Below, one piece after another: positions 1 to 9,637 of a stretch of 64,000 nucleotides of DNA. The notes under the pieces were generated by a model. The model did no database searches, was not told the DNA's origin, and was given only the letters and a program-made list of their open reading frames with translations. A program made the position numbers and the translations under genes. How positions within the stretch are numbered: position 1 is the stretch's first letter; each line of letters begins with the position of its first letter. Source of the stretch: Streptomyces mirabilis (lineage in GTDB: Bacteria; Actinomycetota; Actinomycetes; Streptomycetales; Streptomycetaceae). Where the stretch lies: NCBI RefSeq assembly GCF_039503195.1, contig NZ_JBCJKP010000001.1:8060001-8124000 (forward strand). The letters run 5' to 3'.

Positions 1-2
1 GC

Positions 3-1181
3 CCGCAGTTGCGGGAGACCGTCTACATCGGCGACCCGAGCTGGGACGCCCTGATCGGGCGTGGGACCCCCGATCTGTACGAGGACTTCCGGGTCCGTGG
101 GAGCGAGCTGTCCTGCGACGACCCCATCAACATCCAGTACACCTCGGGCACGACGGGCTTTCCCAAGGGGGCGACCCTCTCCCACCACAACATCCTCAAC
201 AACGGCTATTTCGTGGGCGAGTCGATCGCCTACAGCGAGCAGGACCGGATCTGCATCCCCGTGCCCTTCTACCACTGCTTCGGCATGGTGATGGGCAACC
301 TCGCCGCGACCTCGCACGGCGCCTGCATGGTCATCCCCGCGCCCTCCTTCGATCCGGCGGCGACGCTCTGCGCGGTCCAGGAGGAGCGCTGCACCTCGCT
401 GTACGGCGTACCGACCATGTTCATCGCGGAGTTGAACCTCCCCGGCTTCGCGACGTACGACCTGTCCTCGCTGCGCACCGGCATCATGGCGGGCTCGCCG
501 TGCCCGGTCGAGGTGATGAAGCGCGTGGTCGCCGAGATGCACATGGCGGAGGTCTCCATCTGCTACGGCATGACCGAGACCTCGCCCGTGTCCCTGCAGA
601 CCCGCAGGGACGACGATCTGGAGCACCGCACCGGCACCGTCGGCCGGGTGCTCCCGCACCTGGAGGTGAAGGTCGTCGACCCGGCGGACGGGGTGACGCA
701 GCCCCGCGGCACCGCCGGAGAGCTGTGCACCCGCGGCTACAGCGTGATGCTCGGCTACTGGAACGAGCCCGAGAAGACCGCCGAGGCCGTCGACGCGGGG
801 CGCTGGATGCACACGGGCGACCTCGCCGTGATGCGTGAGGACGGGTACGTCGAGATCGTCGGCCGCATCAAGGACATGATCATCCGCGGCGGCGAGAACA
901 TCTACCCGCGCGAGATCGAGGAGTTCCTCTACGCCCATCCGAAGATCGCCGACGTCCAGGTGGTCGGGGTGCCCCACGAGCGCTACGGCGAGGAGGTGCT
1001 CGCCTGCGTCATCCCGCTGGACCCGGCCGACCCCCTGACGCTGGAGGAACTGCGCGCCTTCTGCGAGGGCCGGTTGGCCCACTACAAGATCCCCAGCCGC
1101 CTGCAGGTCCTGGAGTCCTTCCCGATGACGGTGTCGGGGAAGGTCCGCAAGATCGAACTGCGGCAGACCTACGCCGAATAG
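3..1181 (+). CDS. AMP-binding acyl-CoA synthetase (5' end outside window)
   Basis: C-terminal two thirds of an ANL-superfamily fatty acyl-CoA synthetase, which activates a carboxylic acid with ATP to an acyl-adenylate and then a CoA thioester. The P-loop-like motif YTSGTTGFPKG is near the visible start, followed by the YGMTETSP motif, the TGDLA hinge aspartate region and a C-terminal GKVRKIELR with the expected catalytic lysine. The reading frame is open to the left edge; about 390 residues are visible where the family has 530-560, so the N-terminal part lies outside and the in-frame TTG at 9 is probably internal. Substrate cannot be told from the sequence; similarity in pattern is to medium/long-chain FadD-like enzymes. 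Converges on the next gene with a 21-bp gap. Confidence 0.9.
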   Translation, partial: PQLRETVYIGDPSWDALIGRGTPDLYEDFRVRGSELSCDDPINIQYTSGTTGFPKGATLSHHNILNNGYFVGESIAYSEQDRICIPVPFYHCFGMVMGNLAATSHGACMVIPAPSFDPAATLCAVQEERCTSLYGVPTMFIAELNLPGFATYDLSSLRTGIMAGSPCPVEVMKRVVAEMHMAEVSICYGMTETSPVSLQTRRDDDLEHRTGTVGRVLPHLEVKVVDPADGVTQPRGTAGELCTRGYSVMLGYWNEPEKTAEAVDAGRWMHTGDLAVMREDGYVEIVGRIKDMIIRGGENIYPREIEEFLYAHPKIADVQVVGVPHERYGEEVLACVIPLDPADPLTLEELRAFCEGRLAHYKIPSRLQVLESFPMTVSGKVRKIELRQTYAE

Positions 1182-1202
1182 AGCGCTCCCCGCTGCCGGG
1201 GT

Positions 1203-2060
1203 TCAGGCCCCGGTGGCGAGGAGTTCGTCGGCGTGGGTGTTCACCGGCTGGGGGGTGCCCGTGAGGTCGAGCGCGAAGAGGGGGATCCCGAGGGCGTCGG
1301 CGCGGCCGCGGGCGTCGTCCGCGTACCCGGCCAGGGAGAAGTAGACGCATCCCGTGGACTCCGACATGGCCGTCAGCCACAGGCACTCCACGTCGCGCAG
1401 TGTGGCCGGACGGACGGTGGGGTCCACCTGTGCCAGCATGCCGCGGGCGGCGAGTCCGATGCCCGAGGGCGGGCGCTGGTCCGCCCTGCGGATGTCGCGG
1501 TAGCCGAGCCACCGCAGATACAGCGCGGCCGCCGTGACGGCGTCCCGGGCGGTGCGGATGGTCACCGGCTGGAACACCGGGCGAGGTGTCGGAGTGGTGC
1601 GGGGCAGTGGCAGGTGGTCGGGGATGAGGGGGCTTCCCGGCGTGGTGGCTGCCGTACCGGGGGGCGGTGGCTCGGGGGTGTGCGGTGCCGCCTCCGGTTC
1701 CGTCTCCAGGTCCGCGGGGGCACCGGTGCCCGGCACGACCTCCGCGCGCAGGGGGCGCCGTACCCCTCGTACCGGAATCCGCAGCATGACCCCGCAGGGG
1801 CAGCCCAGTTCCGGATGGGGCCACTGGTCCGCGCGCCCGCAGGTGTCGCAGGGGACCGTGACCCAGTCCTCGTCCCAGGTGCGGTGGGTGACCGGCGCGG
1901 GATCGGCGAGGCGGTCGAGCGGAGGCGTGACGGGGGCGCCGCACACGCACGGGTACGACGGCGCGGCAAAGAGATGCTCGCGACGGCAGGCCGGACACCG
2001 CACCGGCACGCTCTCGGCCATGGCCCACTCCAGGACGTCACGTCGGGACAGCGTGTCCAT
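1203..2060 (-). CDS. Zinc-ribbon protein with degenerate Mrr-like restriction endonuclease fold
   Basis: About 285 residues. The N-terminus carries two CxxC-type clusters (CPACRREH, PCVCGAP) and then a second ribbon (CDTCGRADQ, GCPCG), suggesting structural zinc sites. After a proline-rich linker the last 120 residues have the order of an Mrr/restriction-endonuclease-like domain: a strand with GIGLAARGMLAQVD, a later VYFSLAGYADDARGRADALGIPLFALD resembling the Mrr region in which a strand is followed by an alanine-rich helix and the hydrophobic GI-L strand. The usual QxK catalytic pair appears as QVD, so nuclease activity is doubtful. ATG at 2060 is used here; ATG at 2021 is an alternative. 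Divergent from gcl. Function unknown; the fold call is an inference from pattern only. Confidence 0.65.
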   Translation of the reverse strand: MDTLSRRDVLEWAMAESVPVRCPACRREHLFAAPSYPCVCGAPVTPPLDRLADPAPVTHRTWDEDWVTVPCDTCGRADQWPHPELGCPCGVMLRIPVRGVRRPLRAEVVPGTGAPADLETEPEAAPHTPEPPPPGTAATTPGSPLIPDHLPLPRTTPTPRPVFQPVTIRTARDAVTAAALYLRWLGYRDIRRADQRPPSGIGLAARGMLAQVDPTVRPATLRDVECLWLTAMSESTGCVYFSLAGYADDARGRADALGIPLFALDLTGTPQPVNTHADELLATGA

Positions 2061-2147
2061 CGTCCTCCAAGCGGGGGCCCGCGGCAGCGAAACGCTCCGA
2101 CAGCCCCCGCCCGTCCCTCCCGCGGATCCAGCCGGGGGTGCGCACCC

Positions 2148-2176
2148 TTGACGCTCTTCGGCACGCCACCTACATT
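2148..2176 (+). promoter_or_regulatory. Predicted gcl promoter
   Basis: TTGACG (2148-2153), 17-bp spacer, TACATT (2171-2176): a good vegetative-sigma match. Transcription would begin near 2183, so the palindromes at 2191-2214 would sit just downstream of the start, a roadblock position. Confidence 0.6.
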
Positions 2177-2190
2177 GTTTCCAGATAGTA

Positions 2191-2214
2191 GAAGTTAACT
2201 TCCGCAATGTGGAA
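2191..2214. promoter_or_regulatory. AllR-type operator of gcl plus overlapping 12-bp palindrome
   Basis: TTCCGCAATGTGGAA (2200-2214) matches the TTCC-N7-GGAA family found at five other places in the window. It overlaps a perfect 12-bp palindrome GAAGTTAACTTC at 2191-2202. GAAGTTAACT also occurs directly after the allantoinase site at 39855-39869. Three direct copies of GGAATCACC follow at 2211, 2226 and 2236. Confidence 0.7.
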
Positions 2215-2301
2215 TCACCGCATGCGGAATCACCAGGAATCACCAGCTCTCCGAGGGGCGCGACGGGAGCGCGAATCCGACAGCCGAAGCAGGAGTACTC
2301 C

Positions 2302-4086
<1,785 letters not shown>

Positions 4087-4122
4087 CGTACGCGTTCCTC
4101 GCGTACCGGTCGCGCACGTACC

Positions 4123-4155
4123 AGGGGCGGTTCACCGTGTGGGTGAGCCGCCCCT
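4123..4155. terminator. Hairpin terminator after gcl
   Basis: AGGGGCGGTTCACC (4123-4136) pairs with 4142-4155 over 14 bp with one G-U pair and a 5-nt loop, 36 bp after the gcl stop. No U-tract, as is common in Streptomyces. Confidence 0.75.
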
Positions 4156-4191
4156 CGTGTTGTTCCCCCGTGTTCCCCCGTACCCCCGTCG

Positions 4192-4224
4192 CGAGGCCCG
4201 CCGCCCCCGTGCCGGCGGGCCTCG
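4192..4224. terminator. Second hairpin between convergent genes
   Basis: CGAGGCCCGCCG (4192-4203) pairs perfectly with 4213-4224, loop of 9 nt. It lies between gcl and the oppositely oriented small gene, so it can serve either strand. Confidence 0.65.
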
Positions 4225-4344
4225 TGTGCCGAGAATGTGCCCATCACGGGGGTGAGTTGAAGCCCCTGGAGTCGTGTTCAGAGCTTGATTTGAGGGTTGC
4301 GTAGTCGGCGTACGTCCACTGGAGTACGTGTCCGGGGCATGGTG

Positions 4345-4581
4345 TCAGTCCTCCGGGAGCTCGAGCTCCTCGAATCCCGGCCAGTGGTCGGGGCCGCCGC
4401 CCTGCCAGTCGATGATGTCGCTCTTGTCGACCTCGATCTCGTCCAGGTCGACCTCGGCCCGTCGCAGGATCTCGATGACGTCGTCGAGGTGGTAGGCGAC
4501 ACCGAGCGTCTCGTCCCCCGTGGTGACCCGTCGCGAGCCGTCCAGTGCCGGGGCGTGCACGACGATGCTGGGATAGTCCAT
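4345..4581 (-). CDS. Small acidic hypothetical protein
   Basis: 78 residues beginning MDYPSIVVHAPALDG and ending ELELPED; strongly acidic (many D and E in the second half, DLDEIEVDKSDIIDW). ATG at 4581 was chosen because upstream codons in the same frame are Pro/Arg/Gly-rich and look like intergenic palindrome sequence, not protein. I do not recognise a family. It stands alone between gcl and the catalase gene, with hairpins on both sides. No membrane segment or signal peptide. Confidence 0.6.
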   Translation of the reverse strand: MDYPSIVVHAPALDGSRRVTTGDETLGVAYHLDDVIEILRRAEVDLDEIEVDKSDIIDWQGGGPDHWPGFEELELPED

Positions 4582-4673
4582 GCTTTCAGGCTGCTGCGCT
4601 CCGGCCGACTCCGCACCCCGGGAGCGCGCCGGGAGTACCCCCGAGCACCCCGGGAGCACGCCGGGAAGCGCGC

Positions 4674-4710
4674 CGAGGCGCCGGGTACGGAGTCCGTACC
4701 CGGCGCCTCG
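4674..4710. terminator. Perfect 17-bp stem with 3-nt loop
   Basis: CGAGGCGCCGGGTACGG (4674-4690) pairs without mismatch with 4694-4710, loop AGT. It is the strongest hairpin in the window and lies upstream of the small acidic gene and downstream of the catalase gene, both on the minus strand. The 358-bp gap 4582-4939 holds this hairpin and no believable gene. Confidence 0.7.
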
Positions 4711-4939
4711 CTCGGTGTGTGACGGGGACCGCGGCGGCCGCGACGGAACCGGGGCCGCCCTTCCCTCAGGTCGAGAAGGGGGTCCCGGGACCTTCACCAC
4801 CGCACTGGCTCACATCCGCCGCGGTCCTCGTCGTGCCCGCGTGCCACCGGCGACCACCCCTCATCCGGGTCGCTCAGGTCCTCGCGGGCCGCGCGTCACC
4901 GGGCCGACCTCCCGTCTGGCCCGGTGACGCGGTCAGGGG

Positions 4940-6397
4940 TCAGTCCTCGCGCAGGGCGTGGACCGCTTCCGCCACGCGCCGGCCGTACTCCGGGTCGGCG
5001 GCGTGGAAGTGGGCGAGGTTCTTCTCGACGACGTCGTCGCGGGAGACCTGCGCGAGGCCACCGGCGATGTTGGCGATCAGCCGGGACCGCTCGTCGGCCG
5101 ACATCAGGCGGTAGAGCTCGCCGGCCTGGAAGAAGTCGTCGTCCTTGGTGTGCAGGGGAGCCTCGTGGGCGCCGGTCCAGCCGGCGACGGCCAGCGGGGC
5201 CGACAGCGGGCGGCCGGTCTCGGCCGGGCCGCCGTAGGAGTTCGGCTCGTAGTTCTTGGCGGCGCGGCCCTGCGCGTTGGATGCCATGAAGCCGTCGCGG
5301 CCGTAGTTGTCCGCGGTCGTGGCCTTCGGAGCGTTCACGGCGAGTTGGGTGTGGTTGACGCCGAGGCGGTAGCGGTGGGCGTCCGCGTAGGCGAACAGCC
5401 GGCCCTGGAGCATCTTGTCGGGGGAGGGGCCGATGCCCGGAACGAAGTTGTTCGGGGAGAACGCGGCCTGCTCGACCTCGGCGAAGACGTTGTCGGGGTT
5501 GCGGTCCAGGACCAGTCGGCCCACGCGCTGGAGCGGGAAGTCCCGGTGCGGCCACACCTTGGTGAGGTCGAAGGGGTTGAAGCGGTAGTCCGCCGCCTCG
5601 GCCGCGGGCATGATCTGGACGTAGAGGGTCCAGGACGGGCGTACGCCCCGCTCGATGGCCTGCAGGAGGTCCGTCTGGTGGGAGTTCGGGTCCTTGCCCG
5701 CGATCTCCTGCGCCTGCTCGGTGGAGAGGCTTCGGACGCCCTGGTTCGTCTTGAAGTGGTACTTGACGAAGAAGGCCTCACCCTCGGCGTTCGTCCACTG
5801 GTAGGTGTGCGAGCCGTAGCCGTTCATGTGCCGGTACGAGGCGGGGATGCCGCGGTCGCCCATCAGCCAGGTCACCTGGTGCGTGGCCTCGGGGGCGTGC
5901 GCCCAGAAGTCCCAGACGTTGTCCGGCTCCTGCTTGCCCGTGAACGGGTCGCGCTTCTGGGAGTGGATGAAGTCGGGGAACTTGAGCGGGTCCTTGATGA
6001 AGAAGACCGGGGTGTTGTTCCCGACGAGGTCGTAATTCCCCTCCTCCGTGTAGAACTTGACCGCGAAGCCGCGCGGGTCGCGGACCGCGTCCGCGCCGCC
6101 CAGGTTGTCGGCCACGGTGGAGAAGCGGAGGAAAACCTCGGTGCGCTTGCCGACCGTGTTCAGGAAGTCGGCGTGGGTGAAGCCGGTGACGTCGTCCGTG
6201 ACCTCGAAGTGGCCGTACGCGCCGGAGCCGCGGGCGTGCACCACGCGCTCCGGGATGCGCTCGCGGTTGAACCGGGCGAGCTTCTCCAGGAGGTGCTGGT
6301 CCTGGAGGAGGAGCGGGCCGCCTGCGCCGGCGGTGGCTGAGTTCTGGTTGTCGGCGACCGGAGCACCGGACTCGGTCGTAAGCACACGCTTCGACAT
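4940..6397 (-). CDS. katA: Monofunctional haem catalase (small-subunit clade)
   Basis: 485 residues, the length of clade-3 catalases; decomposes hydrogen peroxide. Distal haem His54 in [12 protein letters not shown], the catalytic Asn region DLVGNNTP near 127, and the proximal tyrosine motif [14 protein letters not shown] near 337 are all present. No signal peptide, so cytoplasmic. ATG at 6397 follows GGAAGGTCC. It sits between gcl and glxR; its promoter carries both palindrome types of the purine regulon, so its likely job is to remove peroxide formed by urate oxidase encoded 4 kb away. That link is inference from promoter sharing, not from the protein. Confidence 0.95.
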   Translation of the reverse strand: MSKRVLTTESGAPVADNQNSATAGAGGPLLLQDQHLLEKLARFNRERIPERVVHARGSGAYGHFEVTDDVTGFTHADFLNTVGKRTEVFLRFSTVADNLGGADAVRDPRGFAVKFYTEEGNYDLVGNNTPVFFIKDPLKFPDFIHSQKRDPFTGKQEPDNVWDFWAHAPEATHQVTWLMGDRGIPASYRHMNGYGSHTYQWTNAEGEAFFVKYHFKTNQGVRSLSTEQAQEIAGKDPNSHQTDLLQAIERGVRPSWTLYVQIMPAAEAADYRFNPFDLTKVWPHRDFPLQRVGRLVLDRNPDNVFAEVEQAAFSPNNFVPGIGPSPDKMLQGRLFAYADAHRYRLGVNHTQLAVNAPKATTADNYGRDGFMASNAQGRAAKNYEPNSYGGPAETGRPLSAPLAVAGWTGAHEAPLHTKDDDFFQAGELYRLMSADERSRLIANIAGGLAQVSRDDVVEKNLAHFHAADPEYGRRVAEAVHALRED

Positions 6398-6433
6398 CGT
6401 GGACCTTCCATGCGAGGGGCAGCGGAAACCGAC

Positions 6434-6448
6434 TTCCGCTTTGTGGAG
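6434..6448. promoter_or_regulatory. AllR-type operator of katA
   Basis: TTCCGCTTTGTGGAG, TTCC-N7-GGA(A/G) family. It overlaps the predicted -10 and transcription start of the katA promoter. Confidence 0.65.
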
Positions 6449-6476
6449 CCTAGGTTTGGGGCGTTCCGAACGTCAA
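6447..6476 (-). promoter_or_regulatory. Predicted katA promoter
   Basis: On the minus strand TTGACG (6476 down to 6471), 18-bp spacer, TAGGCT (6452 down to 6447). The -35 box is the right arm of the TCAACA palindrome and the -10 overlaps the TTCC operator, leaving about 40 nt of leader. Confidence 0.65.
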
Positions 6477-6487
6477 CAGGTTGTTGA
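6473..6487. promoter_or_regulatory. TCAACA-N3-TGTTGA palindrome at katA
   Basis: Perfect 6-bp arms, spacer GGT. One of four copies in the window, each overlapping a -35 box in the same register (others at 9638, 35266, 39839). Confidence 0.7.
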
Positions 6488-6559
6488 AGTGGGTCGGGTT
6501 CCGGGTGGCGCCACCGCTTGGGCGCGACAGGACAGGTGTCAGCGACGACACCACCCGGA

Positions 6560-6950
6560 AGTCTCAGAACCACCCCGAGGCCGTCGGGGCTGCGCCGGAC
6601 ACATCGTGGGCTGCGGTCGACGCGGCGGGCCGCGCCGAGGCCTCGGGCCGCGCCCGACGTAAGGACCGCGCCCGCTGCGACCGGGCCGTGCCCATCGTGC
6701 GGGGCTGTGCCCGAGGTGCCGGGGCCGCGCCCGGTCCATGCACCGGGGCTGCATCCGAGGCCGTCGGGCCGCGTCCGGTGTGCCGGGGCTGTGCCCGTCG
6801 TGTCGGGCTGTGCCCGGGACATCGGGGCCGCGCCCGGTGTGCCGGGGCTGCGCCTGTCGTGTCGGGCTGCGCCCGATGCACCGGTCGCGCCCGACGTACG
6901 GGCCTTGACCGCCGTGTCGGGGCCGTGCCCCTCGTGCCGGGGCGGGCTCG
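6560..6950. repeat. Degenerate GC-rich repeat tract of about 21-bp period
   Basis: Many imperfect copies of a unit like GTGCCGGGGCTGTGCCCG fill most of the 553-bp gap between katA and glxR; copies alternate GGGGCTGTGCCCG, GGGGCCGCGCCCG and TCGGGCTGCGCCCG. The period is about 21 bp with slippage of a few bases. Because 21 is a multiple of three, long frames stay open on both strands, but they have repetitive R/P/A/G-rich products and no ribosome binding site, so I do not call genes here. Origin looks like replication slippage. Confidence 0.75.
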
Positions 6951-7877
6951 TCAGAGTTGTGCGCCCGAGAGGCGTTCCACGGAGCGGAGGAGGGCCGAGT
7001 GGTCGAGGCCGCCGTCGCCCTGGGCGCGCAGGGAGGCGACGAGCTGGGCGACCACGGCGCCCACCGGCAGCGCGGCGCCGACCGTGCGGGCGGCGTCCGT
7101 GACGATGCCCAGGTCCTTGTGGTGCAGGTCGATGCGGAAGCCCGGCTTGAAGTCGCGGTTCAGGAAGTTGTCCTTCTTCCGCGTCAGTACGGTGGAGCCG
7201 GCGAGCCCGCCGCCCAGGACGTCGAGCGCGGCCTTCAGGTCCACGCCGGACTTCTCCAGGAAGACCACGGCCTCGGCGCACGCCTGGATGTTCACGGCGA
7301 CGATCAGCTGGTTCGCGGCCTTCACGGTCTGGCCGGAGCCGTGCGGACCGCAGAGCACGATGGTCTTGCCGAGCGCCTCGAAGAGCGGCTCGGCCTCGTC
7401 GAAGTCGGCCTGCTCGCCGCCGACCATGATCGACAGCACGGCCTCGATCGCCCCGGCCTCGCCGCCGGACACGGGAGCGTCCAGAACCCGGATCCCCTTC
7501 GCGGCGGCCGCCTTCGCGAGGTCGATGGAGGTCTGCGGGGTGATCGACGACATGTCGATCAGCAGCGCGCCGGACCTCGCGTTCTCCAGGATGCCGTCGG
7601 GGCCGTACGCGATGGCCTCGACCTGCGGGGAGGCGGGCACCATCGTGATCACCACGTCGGCGTCCCGCACGGCCTCGGCGATCGAGCCGGCGGCCGTACC
7701 GCCCGCGGCGGCGAGGCGCTCCAGCTTGTCCTGCTCCAACGTGAACCCGGTGACGTCGTACCCGGCCTTGACCAGGTTCTCCGACATGGGGGAGCCCATG
7801 ATGCCGAGACCGATCCAGGCGACCGCCGGACGGGCCGGGCGGTTCGGGTGGGAAGAATCTGCAAGAGTGCTGCTCAT
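6951..7877 (-). CDS. glxR: Tartronate semialdehyde reductase (2-hydroxy-3-oxopropionate reductase)
   Basis: Reduces tartronate semialdehyde from Gcl to glycerate with NAD(P)H. 308 residues, standard for the beta-hydroxyacid dehydrogenase family. N-terminal Rossmann motif GLGIMGSPMSENLVKAG, substrate signature DAPVSGGEAGA, and catalytic lysine in GQTVKAANQLIV. ATG at 7877 follows GAGAGG; upstream frame would run into hyi and is a shadow. Lies 44 bp after hyi on the same strand, so hyi-glxR is a two-gene operon driven from the region with the operator at 8857. Followed downstream by the 21-bp repeat tract. Confidence 0.94.
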   Translation of the reverse strand: MSSTLADSSHPNRPARPAVAWIGLGIMGSPMSENLVKAGYDVTGFTLEQDKLERLAAAGGTAAGSIAEAVRDADVVITMVPASPQVEAIAYGPDGILENARSGALLIDMSSITPQTSIDLAKAAAAKGIRVLDAPVSGGEAGAIEAVLSIMVGGEQADFDEAEPLFEALGKTIVLCGPHGSGQTVKAANQLIVAVNIQACAEAVVFLEKSGVDLKAALDVLGGGLAGSTVLTRKKDNFLNRDFKPGFRIDLHHKDLGIVTDAARTVGAALPVGAVVAQLVASLRAQGDGGLDHSALLRSVERLSGAQL

Positions 7878-7921
7878 GAGGGTGCCTCTCTGACTGCTGT
7901 GATACGTCGATGAGTTGCCGC

Positions 7922-8779
7922 TCAGCGGGCGGCTCGGGCCTCGGCCGGCAGCCAGTCGAAGGCCGCCGCGCTCGGACGGTCGCCCGGCTTGTACTCCAGG
8001 CCGACCCAGCCCTCGTAGCCGGCCTTCCTCAGCCGGCCGAGCAGGTCCTCCAGGGGCAGGGTCCCGGTGCCCGGGGCGCCGCGCCCGGGATTGTCGGCGA
8101 TCTGCACGTGGCCGGTCTTCGCGGCGTACCGCTCGATCACCGACGGCAGGTCCTCGCCGTTCATGGACAGGTGGTACAGGTCCATGAGGAACCTGGCGTT
8201 GCCGAGGCCGGTCGCCTCGTTGACCCTGTCGACGACGGCGACTCCCGCCGGGGCGCTCACCAGGGGATAGAGCGGCGACTCGGGCTGGTTGAGGGTCTCG
8301 ATCAGGAGGATCGCGCCGATCCGGTCGGCGGCCCGCGCCGCGAGGACCAGGTTCTCCAGCGCGAGCGCGTCCTGCTCGGCCGCCTCCACGCCCTCGACAC
8401 GGTTGCCGTACAGCGCGTTGAGGGCCTTGCAGCCCAGCGACCGCGCGAAGTCGGCCGCCACGTCGATGTTGGCGCGGAACCTCTCCGACTCGGCGCCGGG
8501 GATCGACAGCGCGCCCCGGTCGGGGCCGGGCAGCTGTCCGGCGTAGAAGTTCAGCCCCGTCAGCTGGACGCCCGCGTCCTCGATCGCCTTCTTCAAGGCG
8601 TCGAGTTCGGACCGCTCCGGGGTGGGGGAGTCGACCCAGGGCCACCACAGCTCGACCGCGGTGAAGCCCGCCGCGGCGGCGGCCGCGGGGCGCTCCAGGA
8701 GCGGGAGTTCGGTGAAGAGGATCGACAGGTTGACGTTGAAGCGTTGCTCGGTGGCTGTGCCCCATTCGGAACCCGGCAT
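7922..8779 (-). CDS. hyi: Hydroxypyruvate isomerase
   Basis: Xylose-isomerase-like TIM barrel of 285 residues interconverting hydroxypyruvate and tartronate semialdehyde. Recognisable features are the early strand FNVNLSILFTELPLLER, the GLNFYAG motif, LIETLNQPESPLY with a metal-ligand glutamate, FLMDLYHLSMNGED, and the terminal GLEYKPGDRP. First gene of the hyi-glxR operon. ATG at 8779 is used. Its leader contains three GTCGAGACG repeats and an AllR-type operator, pointing to control together with gcl. The neighbouring 83-residue gene is divergent. Confidence 0.92.
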   Translation of the reverse strand: MPGSEWGTATEQRFNVNLSILFTELPLLERPAAAAAAGFTAVELWWPWVDSPTPERSELDALKKAIEDAGVQLTGLNFYAGQLPGPDRGALSIPGAESERFRANIDVAADFARSLGCKALNALYGNRVEGVEAAEQDALALENLVLAARAADRIGAILLIETLNQPESPLYPLVSAPAGVAVVDRVNEATGLGNARFLMDLYHLSMNGEDLPSVIERYAAKTGHVQIADNPGRGAPGTGTLPLEDLLGRLRKAGYEGWVGLEYKPGDRPSAAAFDWLPAEARAAR

Positions 8780-8801
8780 GTGGCTCGGCGCTCCCTTCCG
8801 T

Positions 8802-8852
8802 GTCGAGACGTTCGCCTCCGTGTCGAGACGGTCGCCGGCGAGAGTCGAGACG
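8802..8852. repeat. Three direct repeats GTCGAGACG in the hyi leader
   Basis: Copies at 8802-8810, 8822-8830 and 8844-8852, spaced 20 and 22 bp apart, i.e. about two helical turns. They sit between the hyi start and the operator at 8857. A related GTCGAGGC follows at 8907. Confidence 0.6.
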
Positions 8853-8856
8853 TGAA

Positions 8857-8871
8857 TTCCGTATTGCGGAA
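8857..8871. promoter_or_regulatory. AllR-type operator of hyi-glxR
   Basis: TTCCGTATTGCGGAA within the longer inverted repeat AATTCCG-N5-CGGAATT (8855-8873). A consensus TTGACA -35 box for hyi lies at 8921-8916 on the minus strand, so the operator is just downstream of the likely start, as at gcl. Confidence 0.7.
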
Positions 8872-8966
8872 TTTCGTTTCTGCTTAATGGAAGACTGCCG
8901 CCGGGTGTCGAGGCTTGTCAAGAGGGGGGCTGCCGGAAAATCGGCACCGCGCAGTAGGTTGAGCGC

Positions 8967-9218
8967 GTGCGATTGAGAGTGGAGTTCACGACCGAGCCCT
9001 TCGACCTCGACGAGGCGCCCCCGCACGCGCTGGTCGCCCGCGAGGTCATCGAGGCGGCCGAACTGGACGCCGTGGACGTCGGCCCGTTCGGCAACACCGC
9101 CGAGGGGGACGCGGACGCGGTGCTCACCGCGGTCGACGCGCTGCTGCGCCGGGCTCTGGCGGCCGGCGCCACCAGGGTCTCGCTGCAGGTGAACGCGGTC
9201 GGGGAGGGCGATAAGTGA
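8967..9218 (+). CDS. Thiamine-binding-like (UPF0045/MTH1187 type) small protein
   Basis: 83 residues, start MRLRVEFTTEPFDLDEA, with VGPFGNTAEGDADAVLTAVDALLRRALAAGATRVSLQVNAV, which matches the pattern of the small ferredoxin-like MTH1187/thiamine-binding family (glycine-rich G-P-x-G-x-x-x-E-G, then an alpha-helix and a final strand). GTG at 8967 follows a TAGGTT hexamer (8955-8960) by 6 nt with no ribosome binding site, so the message may be leaderless. Its stop overlaps the GTG of the next gene by 4 bp, so the two products are probably made together. The ligand is unknown here; a role as ligand sensor for the coupled DNA-binding protein is a speculation. Confidence 0.65.
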   Translation: MRLRVEFTTEPFDLDEAPPHALVAREVIEAAELDAVDVGPFGNTAEGDADAVLTAVDALLRRALAAGATRVSLQVNAVGEGDK

Positions 9219-9583
9219 CCGGTATCGGAGACGACCCCTTCGTCGCGGCGGTCAAGCCGCTGGTCGACGCCATGGGGGGCGAGATGGTGGCGCCCGACCG
9301 GGCCGGCCCCGATGACGTCGTGCTCTCCTGGGAGGGTGTGGACGTGGTCGCCGTACGGCTGCCGCAGCTGGCCGACTCGCTCGATCACATCCTGGTCGCC
9401 CTGGAGCGCAAGCAGGGCAAGCCGCTGGCCGACCTCGACCGCAAGTCCAAGCAGGAGGTCGTTCGGGTGCTCGAGGCCCGCGGAGCCTTCTCGGTGCGGC
9501 ACGGCGTGGAGACGGTGGCGAGCGCGCTGGGCGTCAGCCGCTTCACCGTCTACAACTACCTGAACCGCGAGAAGGAGGCCTGA
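9215..9583 (+). CDS. YheO/DauR-like helix-turn-helix regulator
   Basis: 122 residues. The C-terminal 45 residues, DLDRKSKQEVVRVLEARGAFSV... followed by VASALGVSRFTVYNYLNRE, match the DauR/YheO type HTH (R-G-x-F, then A-x-x-L-G-V-S-R-x-T-V-Y-x-Y-L). The N-terminal half is short and acidic and lacks the full PAS-like YheO domain, so this is a reduced form. GTG at 9215 overlaps the upstream stop by 4 bp (GTGA). It lies directly upstream of the urate operon and its promoter palindrome at 9638, making it the natural candidate for the factor that reads TCAACA-N3-TGTTGA. That assignment is untested. Confidence 0.75.
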   Translation: MTGIGDDPFVAAVKPLVDAMGGEMVAPDRAGPDDVVLSWEGVDVVAVRLPQLADSLDHILVALERKQGKPLADLDRKSKQEVVRVLEARGAFSVRHGVETVASALGVSRFTVYNYLNREKEA

Positions 9584-9637
9584 GCGCCGGGCGGCGGTTG
9601 TCGCCTCGCGCGGGGCGTCGGTTGTTACCTCGATTTT

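Noticed and set aside
6564..6881. 105-residue open frame in the repeat tract
   Set aside because: Entirely made of 7-residue R/P/A/G repeats from the 21-bp DNA repeat, no ribosome binding site; treated as repeat DNA.
6951..9026. Apparent 691-residue fusion of glxR with upstream sequence
   Set aside because: Residues before MSSTLADSS are an off-frame reading of hyi; a good ribosome binding site precedes ATG 7877.
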